A DNA stretch of 46,314 nucleotides from an uncultured Bacteroidota bacterium (GCA_903897855.1 CAIUDH010000061.1:1-46314), one strand, 5' to 3'. Positions 23,747 to 33,015 are shown, counted from the stretch's first letter. The notes: generated by a model from the letters alone, not told the origin. Translations and numbers: made by a program.

Positions 23747-24691
23747 ATGGAAATTCGTTTTCTCTCTCATGGTTCGATAAAAACAGGAGGATACCGACAC
23801 GAACTTTTTTTGGCCCAGACCCTAGAACAAAACAACGTTAATCATGTTTTGAAGGTGCTCCGGAAACCCTACGATGCTCAAGGTGCAAGACACTTGAAAT
23901 TGCAATGGTGGGGGTTTAAAAATACCTATTCGGAGATGGCCGTAGTTGGGGGTAGGCTTGCTTTAGTAGCCCTACTTAGGAATGTTTTTTCTCGGAACAG
24001 GATTTATATCGTATTGCATCACTTCGATACAGAAGATGGGAAATCAACTGCTCTTCAATTGTATTATGCCTCCTTGTTTCACTTTCTCTCATGCTTTAAA
24101 AAACGCGTTCAGGTTATTGCCGTATCTCCCTATTTTCAGGCTTTCTTCCAACAGAAATTAGAACGAGACATTTTACTATTCCCTAATTTTTTTGATACTC
24201 AGTACCTCTCTAAATTTAGCACTACCCATAAAAAAAAATTAATCTGTTTAGGACAATGGTCTAAAAAAAACAGCGCTGAGATTTTTGTTTTGGCAGAGCT
24301 ACTCACCAGGAGAGGATACGAATGTTATTTTAGCAGCTTAAATAAAGATATGGCTGGGCAAAAAGAGCATTACAAAATTATTTGCTTTGAGACGTATGAA
24401 AGTTATTTGCAACCACTGGCAGAATGCATTTACACCATTGCTTTCCCGGCCATAAACGAAGGGTGGAATAGGATCGCTCACGAAAGCATTTTAGTGGGCA
24501 CTACCGCTATCGGGTTTAAAAAAGGAGGGCTTGGTAATTTATTGGTCGAATCGAATATGCTTTCGGTTCATTCTGCAGAAGAGGCTCTGGCACTTATTTT
24601 AAGCGATATTCACCCCAAGGCTAACCAATCATTCATAGAAAAATATGACATTGCAAAGGCCCCCTTATGGCTTCGTTATTTTCCGGCTTGA
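23747..24691 (+). CDS. GT-B fold glycosyltransferase
   Basis: 314 residues. The N-terminal Rossmann-like start (IRFLSHGSIKTGGYRHELFL) has a Gly-rich loop after strand 1, as in GT4-type enzymes; HHFDTEDGKSTA and VIAVSPYFQAFF (the 'vSxxxxxxl' acceptor-domain helix) follow. The C-terminal domain opens with KLICLGQWSKKNSAEIFVLA and carries INEGWNRIAHESILVGTTAI, then GFKKGGLGNLL, the usual 'E-G-x-x-x-ExxxxGxPxI ... GGxxEL' nucleotide-sugar site, with Glu in the canonical place. It is somewhat short for GT4 and has no membrane segment. Donor and acceptor sugars are unknown. It follows ribH closely and ends against convergent pdxA across a shared hairpin. Confidence 0.72.
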   Translation: MEIRFLSHGSIKTGGYRHELFLAQTLEQNNVNHVLKVLRKPYDAQGARHLKLQWWGFKNTYSEMAVVGGRLALVALLRNVFSRNRIYIVLHHFDTEDGKSTALQLYYASLFHFLSCFKKRVQVIAVSPYFQAFFQQKLERDILLFPNFFDTQYLSKFSTTHKKKLICLGQWSKKNSAEIFVLAELLTRRGYECYFSSLNKDMAGQKEHYKIICFETYESYLQPLAECIYTIAFPAINEGWNRIAHESILVGTTAIGFKKGGLGNLLVESNMLSVHSAEEALALILSDIHPKANQSFIEKYDIAKAPLWLRYFPA

Positions 24692-24724
24692 TGGGTCTCA
24701 AGCATTTCCTAGTCGTGAAACCCA
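24692..24724. terminator. Bidirectional hairpin between convergent genes
   Basis: TGGGTCTCA (24692-24700) pairs with TGAAACCCA (24716-24724) over 9 positions with one mismatch and a 15-base loop. It fills the gap between the glycosyltransferase stop and the pdxA stop, so a two-way terminator is likely. Confidence 0.5.
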
Positions 24725-24725
24725 A

Positions 24726-25784
24726 TTAATCTTTCATAAAATCCATCCTAAATTTCTCTCTTCGGAATTGAGAAAAAGGTAACGGCTTCAGATTATTCTG
24801 TTGCTCATCGTGACGAGTACGAAAAATATCTATGGCCGTATATACTGCATTTCTGAAACTTGTTTCGTTGGCGATGCCCTTGCCCGCAATATCAAAAGCG
24901 GTACCATGGTCGGGGCTCGTGCGAATTACCGGCAATGCAGCAGTAAAGTTTACACCACTTTCGAAAGCCATGGCCTTAAAGGGTATTAAGCCTTGATCGT
25001 GATACATGGCTAAAACTACATCGAACTGTTGAAACGCTTTGGTACCAAAGAAACCATCGGCACTATAACATCCGTAAACCACCATTTTTTCATCTTTGGC
25101 TTTTTGAATCGCTGGCAACAAAATTGTTTGCTCCTCTTTCCCAATCGCTCCCTTATCGCCGGCATGTGGATTTAAACCCAACACCGCAATCTTAGGATTG
25201 GTAATGCCAAAATCTTTCTGTAATGTGTTATACACTGTTTTGATTTTGTCGTAAACCTTTTGAATCGTAATATGCTGCCCTATCTCCGTGATTGGAATAT
25301 GCTCAGTAACGAGTGCCACCTTTAACTCTTCACTAAGTAGCATCATCGCATACTTTTCGATACCAAACTCTTTGGCAATATATCCGGTATGCCCCGTAAA
25401 CCCTTCCAATGGGATATTGCCTTTGCTTAAGGGAGCAGTCACTAATGCATCAATACTTCCACTTTTTAAATCGGCCACAGCAGCCTGCAGAGAAAGAAGC
25501 GCATATTTCCCACCGGTTTCATTCTCCTCGCCAAATTTAATCTCTACTTCTTCATCCCAAGTATATACCATATTCACTTTACGTGACAAGGCTTGATCGG
25601 CACTTTTAATACCGTTATAATTAAACTCGTTCAGGTTTAATGCTTTTTTATGAAATCCTAAAGTTTTGCTGCCACAGTAAATAATAGGAGTGCAAAGTTC
25701 TGTCATAGCAGGATTACTGAAGGTTTTTAGAATTACCTCCAACCCTATTCCGTTGATGTCGCCAACGCTGATACCAATTTTCAT
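24726..25784 (-). CDS. pdxA: 4-hydroxythreonine-4-phosphate dehydrogenase
   Basis: 352 residues from the ATG at 25784 (MKIGISVGDINGIGLEVILK); the open frame upstream (MLFPTRIFAI) is not needed. PdxA oxidises 4-phosphooxy-L-threonine with NAD in the DXP-dependent route to pyridoxal 5'-phosphate. Signatures: SVGDINGIGLEV at the N-terminus, TAPLSKGNIPLEGFTGHTGY with a metal-binding His, LGLNPHAGDKGAIGKEE, and MYHDQGLIPFKAMAFE followed by RTSPDHGTAFDIAGK, which hold the other metal and substrate His/Asp residues. The pathway also uses deoxyxylulose phosphate made by Dxs, whose gene lies 7 kb away on the same strand. No other pdx gene is seen here. Confidence 0.96.
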   Translation of the reverse strand: MKIGISVGDINGIGLEVILKTFSNPAMTELCTPIIYCGSKTLGFHKKALNLNEFNYNGIKSADQALSRKVNMVYTWDEEVEIKFGEENETGGKYALLSLQAAVADLKSGSIDALVTAPLSKGNIPLEGFTGHTGYIAKEFGIEKYAMMLLSEELKVALVTEHIPITEIGQHITIQKVYDKIKTVYNTLQKDFGITNPKIAVLGLNPHAGDKGAIGKEEQTILLPAIQKAKDEKMVVYGCYSADGFFGTKAFQQFDVVLAMYHDQGLIPFKAMAFESGVNFTAALPVIRTSPDHGTAFDIAGKGIANETSFRNAVYTAIDIFRTRHDEQQNNLKPLPFSQFRREKFRMDFMKD

Positions 25785-25917
25785 AATTGCAAAAATACGC
25801 GTTGGAAATAACATACGCGTTGGTTATTAATTTGAGAGTGGCATTTTACCACTTTAAGAAGAAAAACCCTGTTTCATTCCTGTCAGAGCTAATAGGAGCA
25901 GTAAACTCATCCGTTGT

Positions 25918-26376
25918 TTAGGCCCCGAATTGAGACAGATGATGGTTTAAATGTTTGTAAAACATATTATTCCATTCAAATTTATTTAAGGCACCGAAGG
26001 AATGTGATTCCTTGTTGTCGAAGTAATTTTCGCCCAACTCCTGTGTTTTAGTAATATAATTCAGGAGACGTTGTTTTTCTACTTCAAAGTTTTTGGTTTC
26101 CTTGATAAGAAAATCAGGACCTGTACGGCTATTTATTATATAGGGCGTTTCGTCCACCACGGTTTTTTTAACAAACTTCCTTAAGATAAACTTCATGAAC
26201 AGGCTTGGCTTACGATGTTTGTTTTCATACGCCATTTCATACGTTACATTACAATGCGCGAGCATCTGTGCCACACTCATTTTGCCCCATTGAGCTTTGG
26301 TTTCCGAGGTTAGGTTTTGGATTCTTTGAATGATGCTCTCTGAAACCTCTTTGCTGAAAATATTTGGTAATGCCAT
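25918..26376 (-). CDS. DUF1569 (DinB-like) protein
   Basis: 152 residues, all helical in outline: a four-helix-bundle layout as in DinB/YfiT proteins. The motif WGKMSVAQMLAHCNVTYEMA carries a possible metal-ligand His, and FEWNNMFYKHLNHHLSQFGA at the end supplies the HxxHHLxQFG pattern typical of DUF1569. The middle holds a conserved-looking basic stretch (KFILRKFVKKTVVDETPYI). Family members bind a divalent metal through three His residues; their substrates are mostly unknown, and some relatives use thiol cofactors. Upstream in its own direction is the divergent exported protein at 26503, so both promoters lie in the 126 bases between them. Confidence 0.78.
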   Translation of the reverse strand: MALPNIFSKEVSESIIQRIQNLTSETKAQWGKMSVAQMLAHCNVTYEMAYENKHRKPSLFMKFILRKFVKKTVVDETPYIINSRTGPDFLIKETKNFEVEKQRLLNYITKTQELGENYFDNKESHSFGALNKFEWNNMFYKHLNHHLSQFGA

Positions 26377-26475
26377 AATTTAATTTGATGCAAAAATACT
26401 TTAATTCTATTGATTCGTAAGAACCACAAGAAACGATTTTTTATAAATAACTTCAATTATTAAAAGCATTAAAGG

Positions 26476-26483
26476 TACTTTCG
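26476..26483 (+). promoter_or_regulatory. -7-like box for exported protein gene
   Basis: TACTTTCG (one mismatch to TAnnTTTG, a variant common before Bacteroidota genes) lies 20 bases before the ATG at 26503. No clear -33 box is seen. Confidence 0.35.
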
Positions 26484-26502
26484 CCGCCTAAACCATTATT
26501 TT

Positions 26503-27579
26503 ATGTTTTTAAAAATACCAAATTGTTTTAAAGTCCTCATTGTCTCTTTATTCATGAACAGTTCACTACTAGCGCAGAAAGTGGATTTAGATAAATATTA
26601 CTTCGATGCCGAAATTAAAAGCTTACCAACCAATCCACTTCCTGCAGGTAATCGAACCTATTCCGTGAATTCTAGAGGATCATCCATCGCGAATGAGGCT
26701 GTTGCCAATGGCAGCGTCATCGATAGAGTGTATGTTTCTGGTTTTAAAAAGGTGGAAGGTAGAGCCCACATCAATTTTAATTTCGAATTTGGTGATTTGT
26801 ATATCACTTCTGCCGTTACCTCCACCCGAAAAGAAGAAAATAAAGACAAAAATAATGTGGTGACATCAACGAAATATTATTACAAAAAAATAGTTACCTA
26901 TTCCTTTTCAATCACCTCAAAACTGACGGATGAAAAAGGTACTGTTATTGGTAACTTCAGTTCTTCAAATAGCAATTTAACGTGGTCGTCTACCGAGTTT
27001 GGGAGCTCTTCGGATGCAGAAAACTACTACCGAAATTCTTATAACGACATTCGTCGTGAAATTTGTTCAAGCCATATTAATGGTACTATAAACGATGCCA
27101 ATAGAACCGTGAATGCAAAATACGGATATGTGGATTCAAAAAACAGAGATTATTTATGGATTGAGGCTGCGAAAAAATTTCCAGAATACCAAGCGCAACA
27201 AGATAATTGGCTATTGACCAAAGCATTTATTTCTACGTTGAAAGGAAATGAGGCAATTTCTACAGATCAAATGGCGCAAGTGAAGCCGATTTTGGAATAT
27301 TTTCAAAGTGTAAAAACGAAATATACAGCCGATGAAAAAAGTGACAAGAAAATGCGCTATCAAGCCTATTTTACCCTTGCTACATTATACCTCTTAATCG
27401 ATGATCTGGATGCGGCCCAAAAAGAAGCTGAAGGCTTGATTGTCAATGATTATGATACTAAAGATGGAAAACGCTTCTTGGAAGAAATTGGAAAGATTAG
27501 AAAATTGTTTGAAGTGAATGGTGTTGCTACACGCCATTATTTTATGGATCCGGAAATGAATACGCCACCCTCTCGCTAA
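26503..27579 (+). CDS. Exported protein of unknown function
   Basis: 358 residues with a signal peptide (MFLKIPNCFKVLIVSLFMNS ... LLAQK). It has no T9SS domain and no lipobox Cys at the cleavage site, so it is probably periplasmic. The first half is beta-rich and Ser/Thr/Asn-rich (YSVNSRGSSIANEAVANGS, YYYKKIVTYSFSITSKLTDE), the second helical, with a TPR-like pair (MRYQAYFTLATLYLLIDDLD, then AAQKEAEGLIVNDYDTKDGK). No known family is recognised. It is a single-gene unit: its own -7-like box lies upstream and a strong terminator downstream. The divergent DUF1569 gene shares its upstream region. Confidence 0.75.
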   Translation: MFLKIPNCFKVLIVSLFMNSSLLAQKVDLDKYYFDAEIKSLPTNPLPAGNRTYSVNSRGSSIANEAVANGSVIDRVYVSGFKKVEGRAHINFNFEFGDLYITSAVTSTRKEENKDKNNVVTSTKYYYKKIVTYSFSITSKLTDEKGTVIGNFSSSNSNLTWSSTEFGSSSDAENYYRNSYNDIRREICSSHINGTINDANRTVNAKYGYVDSKNRDYLWIEAAKKFPEYQAQQDNWLLTKAFISTLKGNEAISTDQMAQVKPILEYFQSVKTKYTADEKSDKKMRYQAYFTLATLYLLIDDLDAAQKEAEGLIVNDYDTKDGKRFLEEIGKIRKLFEVNGVATRHYFMDPEMNTPPSR

Positions 27580-27613
27580 TGTAACAGTATTTTTTTTTAT
27601 ACTATAACACAAA

Positions 27614-27640
27614 GCCATCCTCATGAAGGATGGCTTTTTT
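27614..27640 (+). terminator. Rho-independent terminator
   Basis: GCCATCCT and AGGATGGC form a perfect 8-bp G/C-rich stem around the loop CATGA (27614-27634), followed by six T residues (27635-27640). It lies 35 bases after the exported protein's stop codon. Confidence 0.85.
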
Positions 27641-27830
27641 ATGCTGCAGAACACAGTCACTTTTAGAAGCAATCTACCCCCTAAAAATGCTGAACAGTCA
27701 AATATTTTTAGCATTCAACGTATGGACAAATATGCGTTCAGAGCATCGATATCAACGTGGTTATTTTACGACATTCAGTATTGTTTTGTACTTCTTTGTA
27801 GCGTATTTAAGTCATTATAAAAAATAATTC

Positions 27831-27859
27831 TTGAATCTTTGAAAAAACAATTACCTTTG
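27831..27859 (+). promoter_or_regulatory. hipBA promoter, Bacteroidota type
   Basis: TTG at 27831-27833, an 18-base spacer, and TACCTTTG at 27852-27859 match the TTG-N17-23-TAnnTTTG layout of the phylum. The start codon is 38 bases further on. The A/T-rich leader TGGTAATAATTATACATTAATCCA contains a loose dyad where the HipB-like repressor could bind, which is inference. Confidence 0.6.
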
Positions 27860-27897
27860 TGGTAATAATTATACATTAATCCATATTTAATAGATCA

Positions 27898-28245
27898 ATG
27901 ATGGATGATAACAACATTTACTCCTATTCTGATATTGCTTTAGTAGGGCAATTAGGCCACTTTATAAAAGCAGCCAGGCTCAACCTGAATAAATCGCAAC
28001 AAGAAATCGCAAACATAGCTGGCGTAGATCGCACCACGGTAAGCTTGATTGAAAATGGAAAAGGGGGGAACCTCCTTACTTTCATTCAATTGCTGCGTGC
28101 GGTAGGTCAACTGCCACTACTTGACCACTTTAAAATGTACGACCTCATGAGTCCTATTCTGTTGGCCGCCAAAGAAAAAAACGTACGCTATCGTGCCACG
28201 AAATCATCGATAATAAACAAAAAAAAACCTAAAAGTGATTGGTAA
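27898..28245 (+). CDS. hipB: HipB-like antitoxin, XRE-family repressor
   Basis: 115 residues. A helix-turn-helix of the XRE/Cro type spans ~18-72: LGHFIKAARLNLNKSQQEIA, then NIAGVDRTTVSLIENGKGGN, the usual 'LGxxIRxxRxxxxxSQxxLAxxAGVxRxTxSxxExGK' arrangement. The C-terminal tail is basic (RYRATKSSIINKKKPKSDW) and may contact DNA or the toxin. Antitoxins of this kind neutralise the HipA kinase and repress their own operon. The stop codon overlaps the hipA start (TAATG), which shows translational coupling. Two ATGs lie side by side at 27898 and 27901, and either may be used. Confidence 0.88.
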   Translation: MMDDNNIYSYSDIALVGQLGHFIKAARLNLNKSQQEIANIAGVDRTTVSLIENGKGGNLLTFIQLLRAVGQLPLLDHFKMYDLMSPILLAAKEKNVRYRATKSSIINKKKPKSDW

Positions 28246-29528
28246 TGATAACTACAGCAAATGTAATTCTATGGGGTAAAAAAATTGGTGTTGTGGCCTG
28301 GAATAACCAACAGGGCTTGGGCACGTTCGAGTTTACTAAACTTTACTATGAGCAAGCCTGGGATGTCGCTCCGTTGATGATGCCCCAAAGTCAGAAAAGG
28401 GTTTTTGGTTTTTTAGATCTCAAAAACAACAACACTTTTAAAGGCTTACCTGGCTTGTTAGCCGATGTGCTACCTGACAAATATGGTAGTGCCCTAATCA
28501 ACGCTTGGCTAGGTGCCACCGGTCGCCCTGCAAACAGCATGAATCCAGTAGAGTTGCTTTGCTATATTGGGAATAGGGGCATGGGAGCGCTGGAGTTTGA
28601 ACCCGCCTACACAGAACTCAATAATAAGGCAACAAAAATTGAGGTTGATGGATTAGTAACCATCGCACAGCGAATCATAGATAAACGAAACACTTTTAAA
28701 ACCAATCTGAAAAACGAAATTGAGAACGGTTTATTAGACCTCATTACCGTAGGTACTTCTGCTGGAGGAGCCAGGGCAAAAGCAATCATTGCCTATAACG
28801 AAAAGACAGGTGAGGTGCGCTCTGGTCAAACCAATGCTCCTCCTGGGTTTGAGCATTGGCTTATAAAATTTGATGGTGTAACCGATGTAGAACTGGGTGG
28901 CTCCCAAGGCTTTGGTAAAGTAGAGATGGCTTACCATTTAATGGCTAAAGCATGTAATATTACCATGAGCGAATGCCGCTTGCTAAAAGAACATGGAAGA
29001 GCCCATTTCATGACCCGAAGATTCGACAGAGAAGCAGATTCAAAAATTCATCTGCAAAGCCTTTGTGCAATGGCTCATTTTGATTTTGAAAATATAGGCG
29101 TATATAGTTACGAGCAGGTATTTGAGGTGATGCGAAGGCTGCGCCTGCCCTACCTGGATGCAGAGCAACAATACCGCCGTATGGTATTTAATGTATTCGC
29201 GCGCAACTGCGATGATCATACAAAAAACATTGCATTTCTAATGCATGAAGATGGGGAATGGTGCTTGTCGCCAGCATACGATTTGTGTCATGCCTATCGC
29301 CCAGGCAGCCCTTGGGTTAGTTTACAGTCGTTGAGCATTAATGGCAAACGCGAAAATATTTCTCTCGAGGATTTTATTGCAGTGGCTAAAAAAATGAATA
29401 TTAAAAAGCCGAAAGAAATAATAACTCAGATTCAGAATGTTATAAAGCAATGGAAAAATTTTGCTAAGGAGGTGGGAGTTGAAAAGAAACTGAGGGATTC
29501 GATCGAGAAGACTCTAACGCTAGAATAA
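28245..29528 (+). CDS. hipA: HipA-like serine/threonine kinase toxin
   Basis: 427 residues from ATG 28245, full length for HipA. The N-terminal subdomain (VILWGKKIGVVAWNN, FEFTKLYYEQAW, GLPGLLADVLPDKYG) is the couple-HipA region. The kinase part has the Gly-rich segment VGTSAGGARAKAII, the ATP-binding Lys in HWLIKFDGV, TRRFDRE, the catalytic loop NCDDHTKN and the metal-binding Asp in LSPAYDL, all matching E. coli HipA landmarks. E. coli HipA phosphorylates glutamyl-tRNA synthetase and stops growth; the target here is unknown. Translation is coupled to hipB by a TAATG overlap. All catalytic residues are present, so the toxin is probably active. It faces the fibronectin-repeat gene convergently. 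Confidence 0.9.
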   Translation: MITTANVILWGKKIGVVAWNNQQGLGTFEFTKLYYEQAWDVAPLMMPQSQKRVFGFLDLKNNNTFKGLPGLLADVLPDKYGSALINAWLGATGRPANSMNPVELLCYIGNRGMGALEFEPAYTELNNKATKIEVDGLVTIAQRIIDKRNTFKTNLKNEIENGLLDLITVGTSAGGARAKAIIAYNEKTGEVRSGQTNAPPGFEHWLIKFDGVTDVELGGSQGFGKVEMAYHLMAKACNITMSECRLLKEHGRAHFMTRRFDREADSKIHLQSLCAMAHFDFENIGVYSYEQVFEVMRRLRLPYLDAEQQYRRMVFNVFARNCDDHTKNIAFLMHEDGEWCLSPAYDLCHAYRPGSPWVSLQSLSINGKRENISLEDFIAVAKKMNIKKPKEIITQIQNVIKQWKNFAKEVGVEKKLRDSIEKTLTLE

Positions 29529-29613
29529 GTGAACAATAAAACCACAGCCTAGCTCTTCTGATCGATTGAAAATCTAAACCTATACAAACCGAATAGGCTC
29601 TCCAGGCTCTTCA

Positions 29614-32600
29614 TTATTGCTTTACAAAGCGATACACCCTGTTGCTATATTTTAATAAATAGAGGCCACTGCTCAAGGTTTGTACATTAATTTCAACAGA
29701 ATTGGGGGTATTGAATTTCACCAAGGGAAGCTTAATTTCATTTCCCTCCATAGAATAAATATGCAACTCGTTCGCATCGATATCATCCTGTAAAAACAAG
29801 AGACTCTCGGTACAAGGATTGGGGAAGATCTTTGTGGAAGAAACTAACTCTCCTAAGGTAATACCCACATTGGTACTTGTTGTAAAGGTCCAAATCGTAC
29901 TCCATAACCCTGTTTGAGCTGTGTTGTAAGAACGGATATGCCAATAGTATTTAGTGAGGGGTTTCAAAACACTTAAAGTAATTGAGGTATCAGAGATACT
30001 TGCGGTGAGTAACCCAGAAGTAAAATTAACATCTTCGCCTACCTGATATTCATAGAGTGTGACATTAGAAACACTCAACCACATAAGTTTTAATCCTGTT
30101 CGAGATACATCGATGCTGTTATTGGCTGGCGCTAGAAGCGTGGTTGCAATGAGTGCCTTTGGTACGGTGGTAAAATTCCAAACCGTACTCCAGTTACTTA
30201 GAATGCTATTGCTTTTGGAACGAACGCGCCAATAATACTTCGTGTTGTTCGATAAGCTGGATATAACATAGTTTAAATTTGAGGTGGTAAACGATGATGG
30301 ATTCGTGAACGTATTAAGTACATCATATTGCACTTCGTAGTTCATGGCATTGGCAACGCTATCCCAATCCAATCTCACATTGTTAATAGCCAAACTGGTC
30401 GCCCCATTGATAGGTAAAACCAAGGCTGGGGCCGTTAAAACAAGTGGGGCCGTAGTAAAACTCCTAATCCCACTCCAACTGCTATATACATTGTTATTCT
30501 TCGCTCTCACACGCCAATAATACGTAGTGTTATAAGGTAATGGACTGAGTGGGAGGGCAAGGTTGGTGGTGGTGTTATTAACCGGGTTGGTGAAATTAAT
30601 GGTGGTGTCATATTGAACCTCATAATTAGAGGCATTACTCACACTATACCACGTTAAGCTAAGACTACTCACGGGTACATTTGTTTGTCCAGCAGCGGGA
30701 TAGGATAGGCTCGGGGCATTGAGGGAGAGTGAAAGAGTAGTGAAATTCCACACACTACTCCAAGAGCTCATCACTGCGCCGCTTCTAGCCCTTACCCGCC
30801 AAAAGTACTTCGTGTTATAGTAGAGACTATTTATAGTTACAGCAGCCCCTAATATGGGCGTTCTTGAAACGGGGTTTGTAAATAGGCTGTCTTGATCATA
30901 TTGCATTTCATAATCTGCTGCAAAGTTTACATTATACCAAGTAAGATAGGTGTTGCTGTTTGAAACACCTGCTGTATTATTCGCAGGCGAGAGAAGTGTT
31001 GGAGTGCCTAAGGTAAGCACAAGTGTACGGAACCTCCCGGCAATCCAAGGTCCATAACCCTGGCTATCTTTCCCACGTACCCTCCAAGAGTAATACTGAG
31101 CTGGTTTTAAAGTGTCAATTGTAAAACTTGTATCTATTGATTCCCCGGCCTTGGCCGAATCGAAAGCAGTGCTCCTGTCCCATTCAATTTCATATTTTGT
31201 TGCATTCGGCACTGATGTGTACTTTACAACCAAATTATACAAGGCGTTATTGGTAGAATAATCGACAGGGGATAGTAGCGTGGTGCTTCCCAATAGATAG
31301 TTTGTGGTAAATTTCCAAGCCGAACTCCACTGACTGGTATCGTTACTATGTATCAAACGAACACGCCAATAGTAGACTGCACCGTATTTTAAATTCACAA
31401 GGTTTAAAAACCCTACACTGCTTACTGTTGAGGTTGCTATTGAAAAATTTATATACTCCGAATATTGAATTTGATAATAATCCGCTCCGGCATAAGTACT
31501 CCATTGCAGCTGCACACTCAAGCCGGTATTTGTTGTATTGTTAGCAGGACTTACTAGAGTTGGTTTGTCCATGATTGTAAAATTCCACGGTGCACACCAA
31601 TGGCTTGTATCGGCTACGTTACGGGCTCGCATACGCCAATAATATTTTTTCCCAAATAACAATCCTGAAGCTAATTGAGTGCCGGATGTTGTTCTGCTAT
31701 AGGTTTGATAAGCGCTACTATTAAAGTTAAGGGAAGTGTCTAATTCGAAATCATACCCTGTGGCTCCGCTGATCCCCCAATAATTTAGAGACACCGCAGG
31801 AGAAAGTCCGGTCGCGTTCTGTGTAGGATTAGCGAGTGCTACATCCGCTGTTACAAAACTCCAACTAGTGCACCAAGCACTAGTATCCACAGCACTTATT
31901 GCACGCATACGCCAGTAGTATTTAGTAGCAAAACGAAGCGTATTAGTGCTAATCGTCCCTGTTGACAGATTCGCTGTTTTTTTAACAGAAGAATTATAGA
32001 GCAGGGTAGTATCAACTTCATAGTCATAACTCACAACACCTGGAAAAGGGAAATAGTTAAGCGGTACATTAAATTGAATATTGGTACTTCCGGATGTTGG
32101 GTTATCTAATTCCACTGATGGTGTTACAGTAAAAGACCATACTGTACTCCAAGGCAAGCTATCTACTGCGTTGATGCCCTTCACGTGCCAGTAATATTTT
32201 GTGTTAAAACGCAAGTTATTAAAGGTCGCACCCCATGATGTATTGAATTGTTCTGAACGTAACGAACTATTGAAATTAAGTGACGTGTCTATTTCTGTTA
32301 TATAGCCAGCGAGACCTGTAATGGTGTTATACCATAATGATATGTTAACATAATATCTTGATGAGTTATTAAATGGGCTAGCTAAAACAATCGGTGTCCT
32401 GCTTATCGTGGTAAAGTTCCACGGGGTGCTCCAGTTACTTGTATCGACTGCATTTACAGCGCGTACGCGCCAATAATATTTTTTCCCAAAGTATAAATTA
32501 TTGGCTGTGTAATTTGGTTGATTCCGATTAACAATTGTTGCAATAGCAGAGGTAAAAGTAGCGGAGGTATCGTAATTTAATTGATACGGATCTATTCCGT

Positions 32601-33015
32601 ATAAGCCGTACCAGGTGAAGGAGAGATCGGCGGTGGTTAAAGCAAGCCCCGTCACTGGGGTGCTAAGAATTATTGTGTCGACCGTTAAAAAACTAAAAGC
32701 TGCACTCCACGTACTGCTATCGGTAGTGCTTTGAGCACGTACTTGCCAATAGTATTGGGTGCCAAAACGCAGCGTTGTATTGTAATAGGTAGTACTACTG
32801 GAGTTGAATATCGTAGCATTTGTAAATCCGGAATTTTCGGCTACCTTTATCTGATAGTTGGTAGCGCCTGATACACTTTGCCAGGAAAAATAATAATTTG
32901 GGGAAATGTTAATTGCACCCGTTGTTGGCGACAACAAGAAGGGGGTACCTAAACTCGCGACGCCTTTGATGGCTAATAAAATTGTTGCTAATAGTAAGTA
33001 TTTTGCTTTTTTCAT
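29614..33015 (-). CDS. T9SS-exported protein with eleven fibronectin-III-like repeats
   Basis: 1133 residues. Signal peptide MKKAKYLLLATILLAIKGVA. It then consists almost wholly of eleven repeats of ~95 residues, each with 'LxxPxNxxxxxxxxxxLxW', 'A-x-x-YExQ', 'L-x-x-x-T-x-YYWRVRAxNxxDTSxWS' and 'WxFTT'. This is the pattern of fibronectin type III-like domains found in Bacteroidota surface proteins. Repeat 7 is the most divergent (SWRVRGKDSQGYGPWIAGRF). The final ~75 residues are a T9SS domain (TKIFPNPCTESLLF ... GLYLLKYSNRVYRFVKQ). No enzyme motif is seen, so adhesion or a structural spacer role at the cell surface is likely. The gene is convergent with hipA and lies downstream of dxs on the same strand, 127 bases away. 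Confidence 0.9.
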   Translation of the reverse strand: MKKAKYLLLATILLAIKGVASLGTPFLLSPTTGAINISPNYYFSWQSVSGATNYQIKVAENSGFTNATIFNSSSTTYYNTTLRFGTQYYWQVRAQSTTDSSTWSAAFSFLTVDTIILSTPVTGLALTTADLSFTWYGLYGIDPYQLNYDTSATFTSAIATIVNRNQPNYTANNLYFGKKYYWRVRAVNAVDTSNWSTPWNFTTISRTPIVLASPFNNSSRYYVNISLWYNTITGLAGYITEIDTSLNFNSSLRSEQFNTSWGATFNNLRFNTKYYWHVKGINAVDSLPWSTVWSFTVTPSVELDNPTSGSTNIQFNVPLNYFPFPGVVSYDYEVDTTLLYNSSVKKTANLSTGTISTNTLRFATKYYWRMRAISAVDTSAWCTSWSFVTADVALANPTQNATGLSPAVSLNYWGISGATGYDFELDTSLNFNSSAYQTYSRTTSGTQLASGLLFGKKYYWRMRARNVADTSHWCAPWNFTIMDKPTLVSPANNTTNTGLSVQLQWSTYAGADYYQIQYSEYINFSIATSTVSSVGFLNLVNLKYGAVYYWRVRLIHSNDTSQWSSAWKFTTNYLLGSTTLLSPVDYSTNNALYNLVVKYTSVPNATKYEIEWDRSTAFDSAKAGESIDTSFTIDTLKPAQYYSWRVRGKDSQGYGPWIAGRFRTLVLTLGTPTLLSPANNTAGVSNSNTYLTWYNVNFAADYEMQYDQDSLFTNPVSRTPILGAAVTINSLYYNTKYFWRVRARSGAVMSSWSSVWNFTTLSLSLNAPSLSYPAAGQTNVPVSSLSLTWYSVSNASNYEVQYDTTINFTNPVNNTTTNLALPLSPLPYNTTYYWRVRAKNNNVYSSWSGIRSFTTAPLVLTAPALVLPINGATSLAINNVRLDWDSVANAMNYEVQYDVLNTFTNPSSFTTSNLNYVISSLSNNTKYYWRVRSKSNSILSNWSTVWNFTTVPKALIATTLLAPANNSIDVSRTGLKLMWLSVSNVTLYEYQVGEDVNFTSGLLTASISDTSITLSVLKPLTKYYWHIRSYNTAQTGLWSTIWTFTTSTNVGITLGELVSSTKIFPNPCTESLLFLQDDIDANELHIYSMEGNEIKLPLVKFNTPNSVEINVQTLSSGLYLLKYSNRVYRFVKQ

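Larger units (their letters stand above)
27580..27897. other. 318-bp gap holding a terminator and the hipBA promoter
   Basis: The left end has the terminator at 27614-27640 and the right end the promoter at 27831-27859. Between them only short overlapping frames of about 65 codons occur in two phases, with no start context and no recognisable protein features; I regard them as chance. Confidence 0.5.

Noticed and set aside
27623-27827. Two overlapping ~65-codon ORFs after the terminator
   Set aside because: They lie in two phases of the same stretch, begin inside or next to a terminator hairpin and show no domain or signal; chance.
29529-29613. AGCCTA/TAGGCT inverted repeat between hipA and the fibronectin-repeat gene
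   Set aside because: The stem is only six bases with a loop of about 40, too weak to call a terminator.
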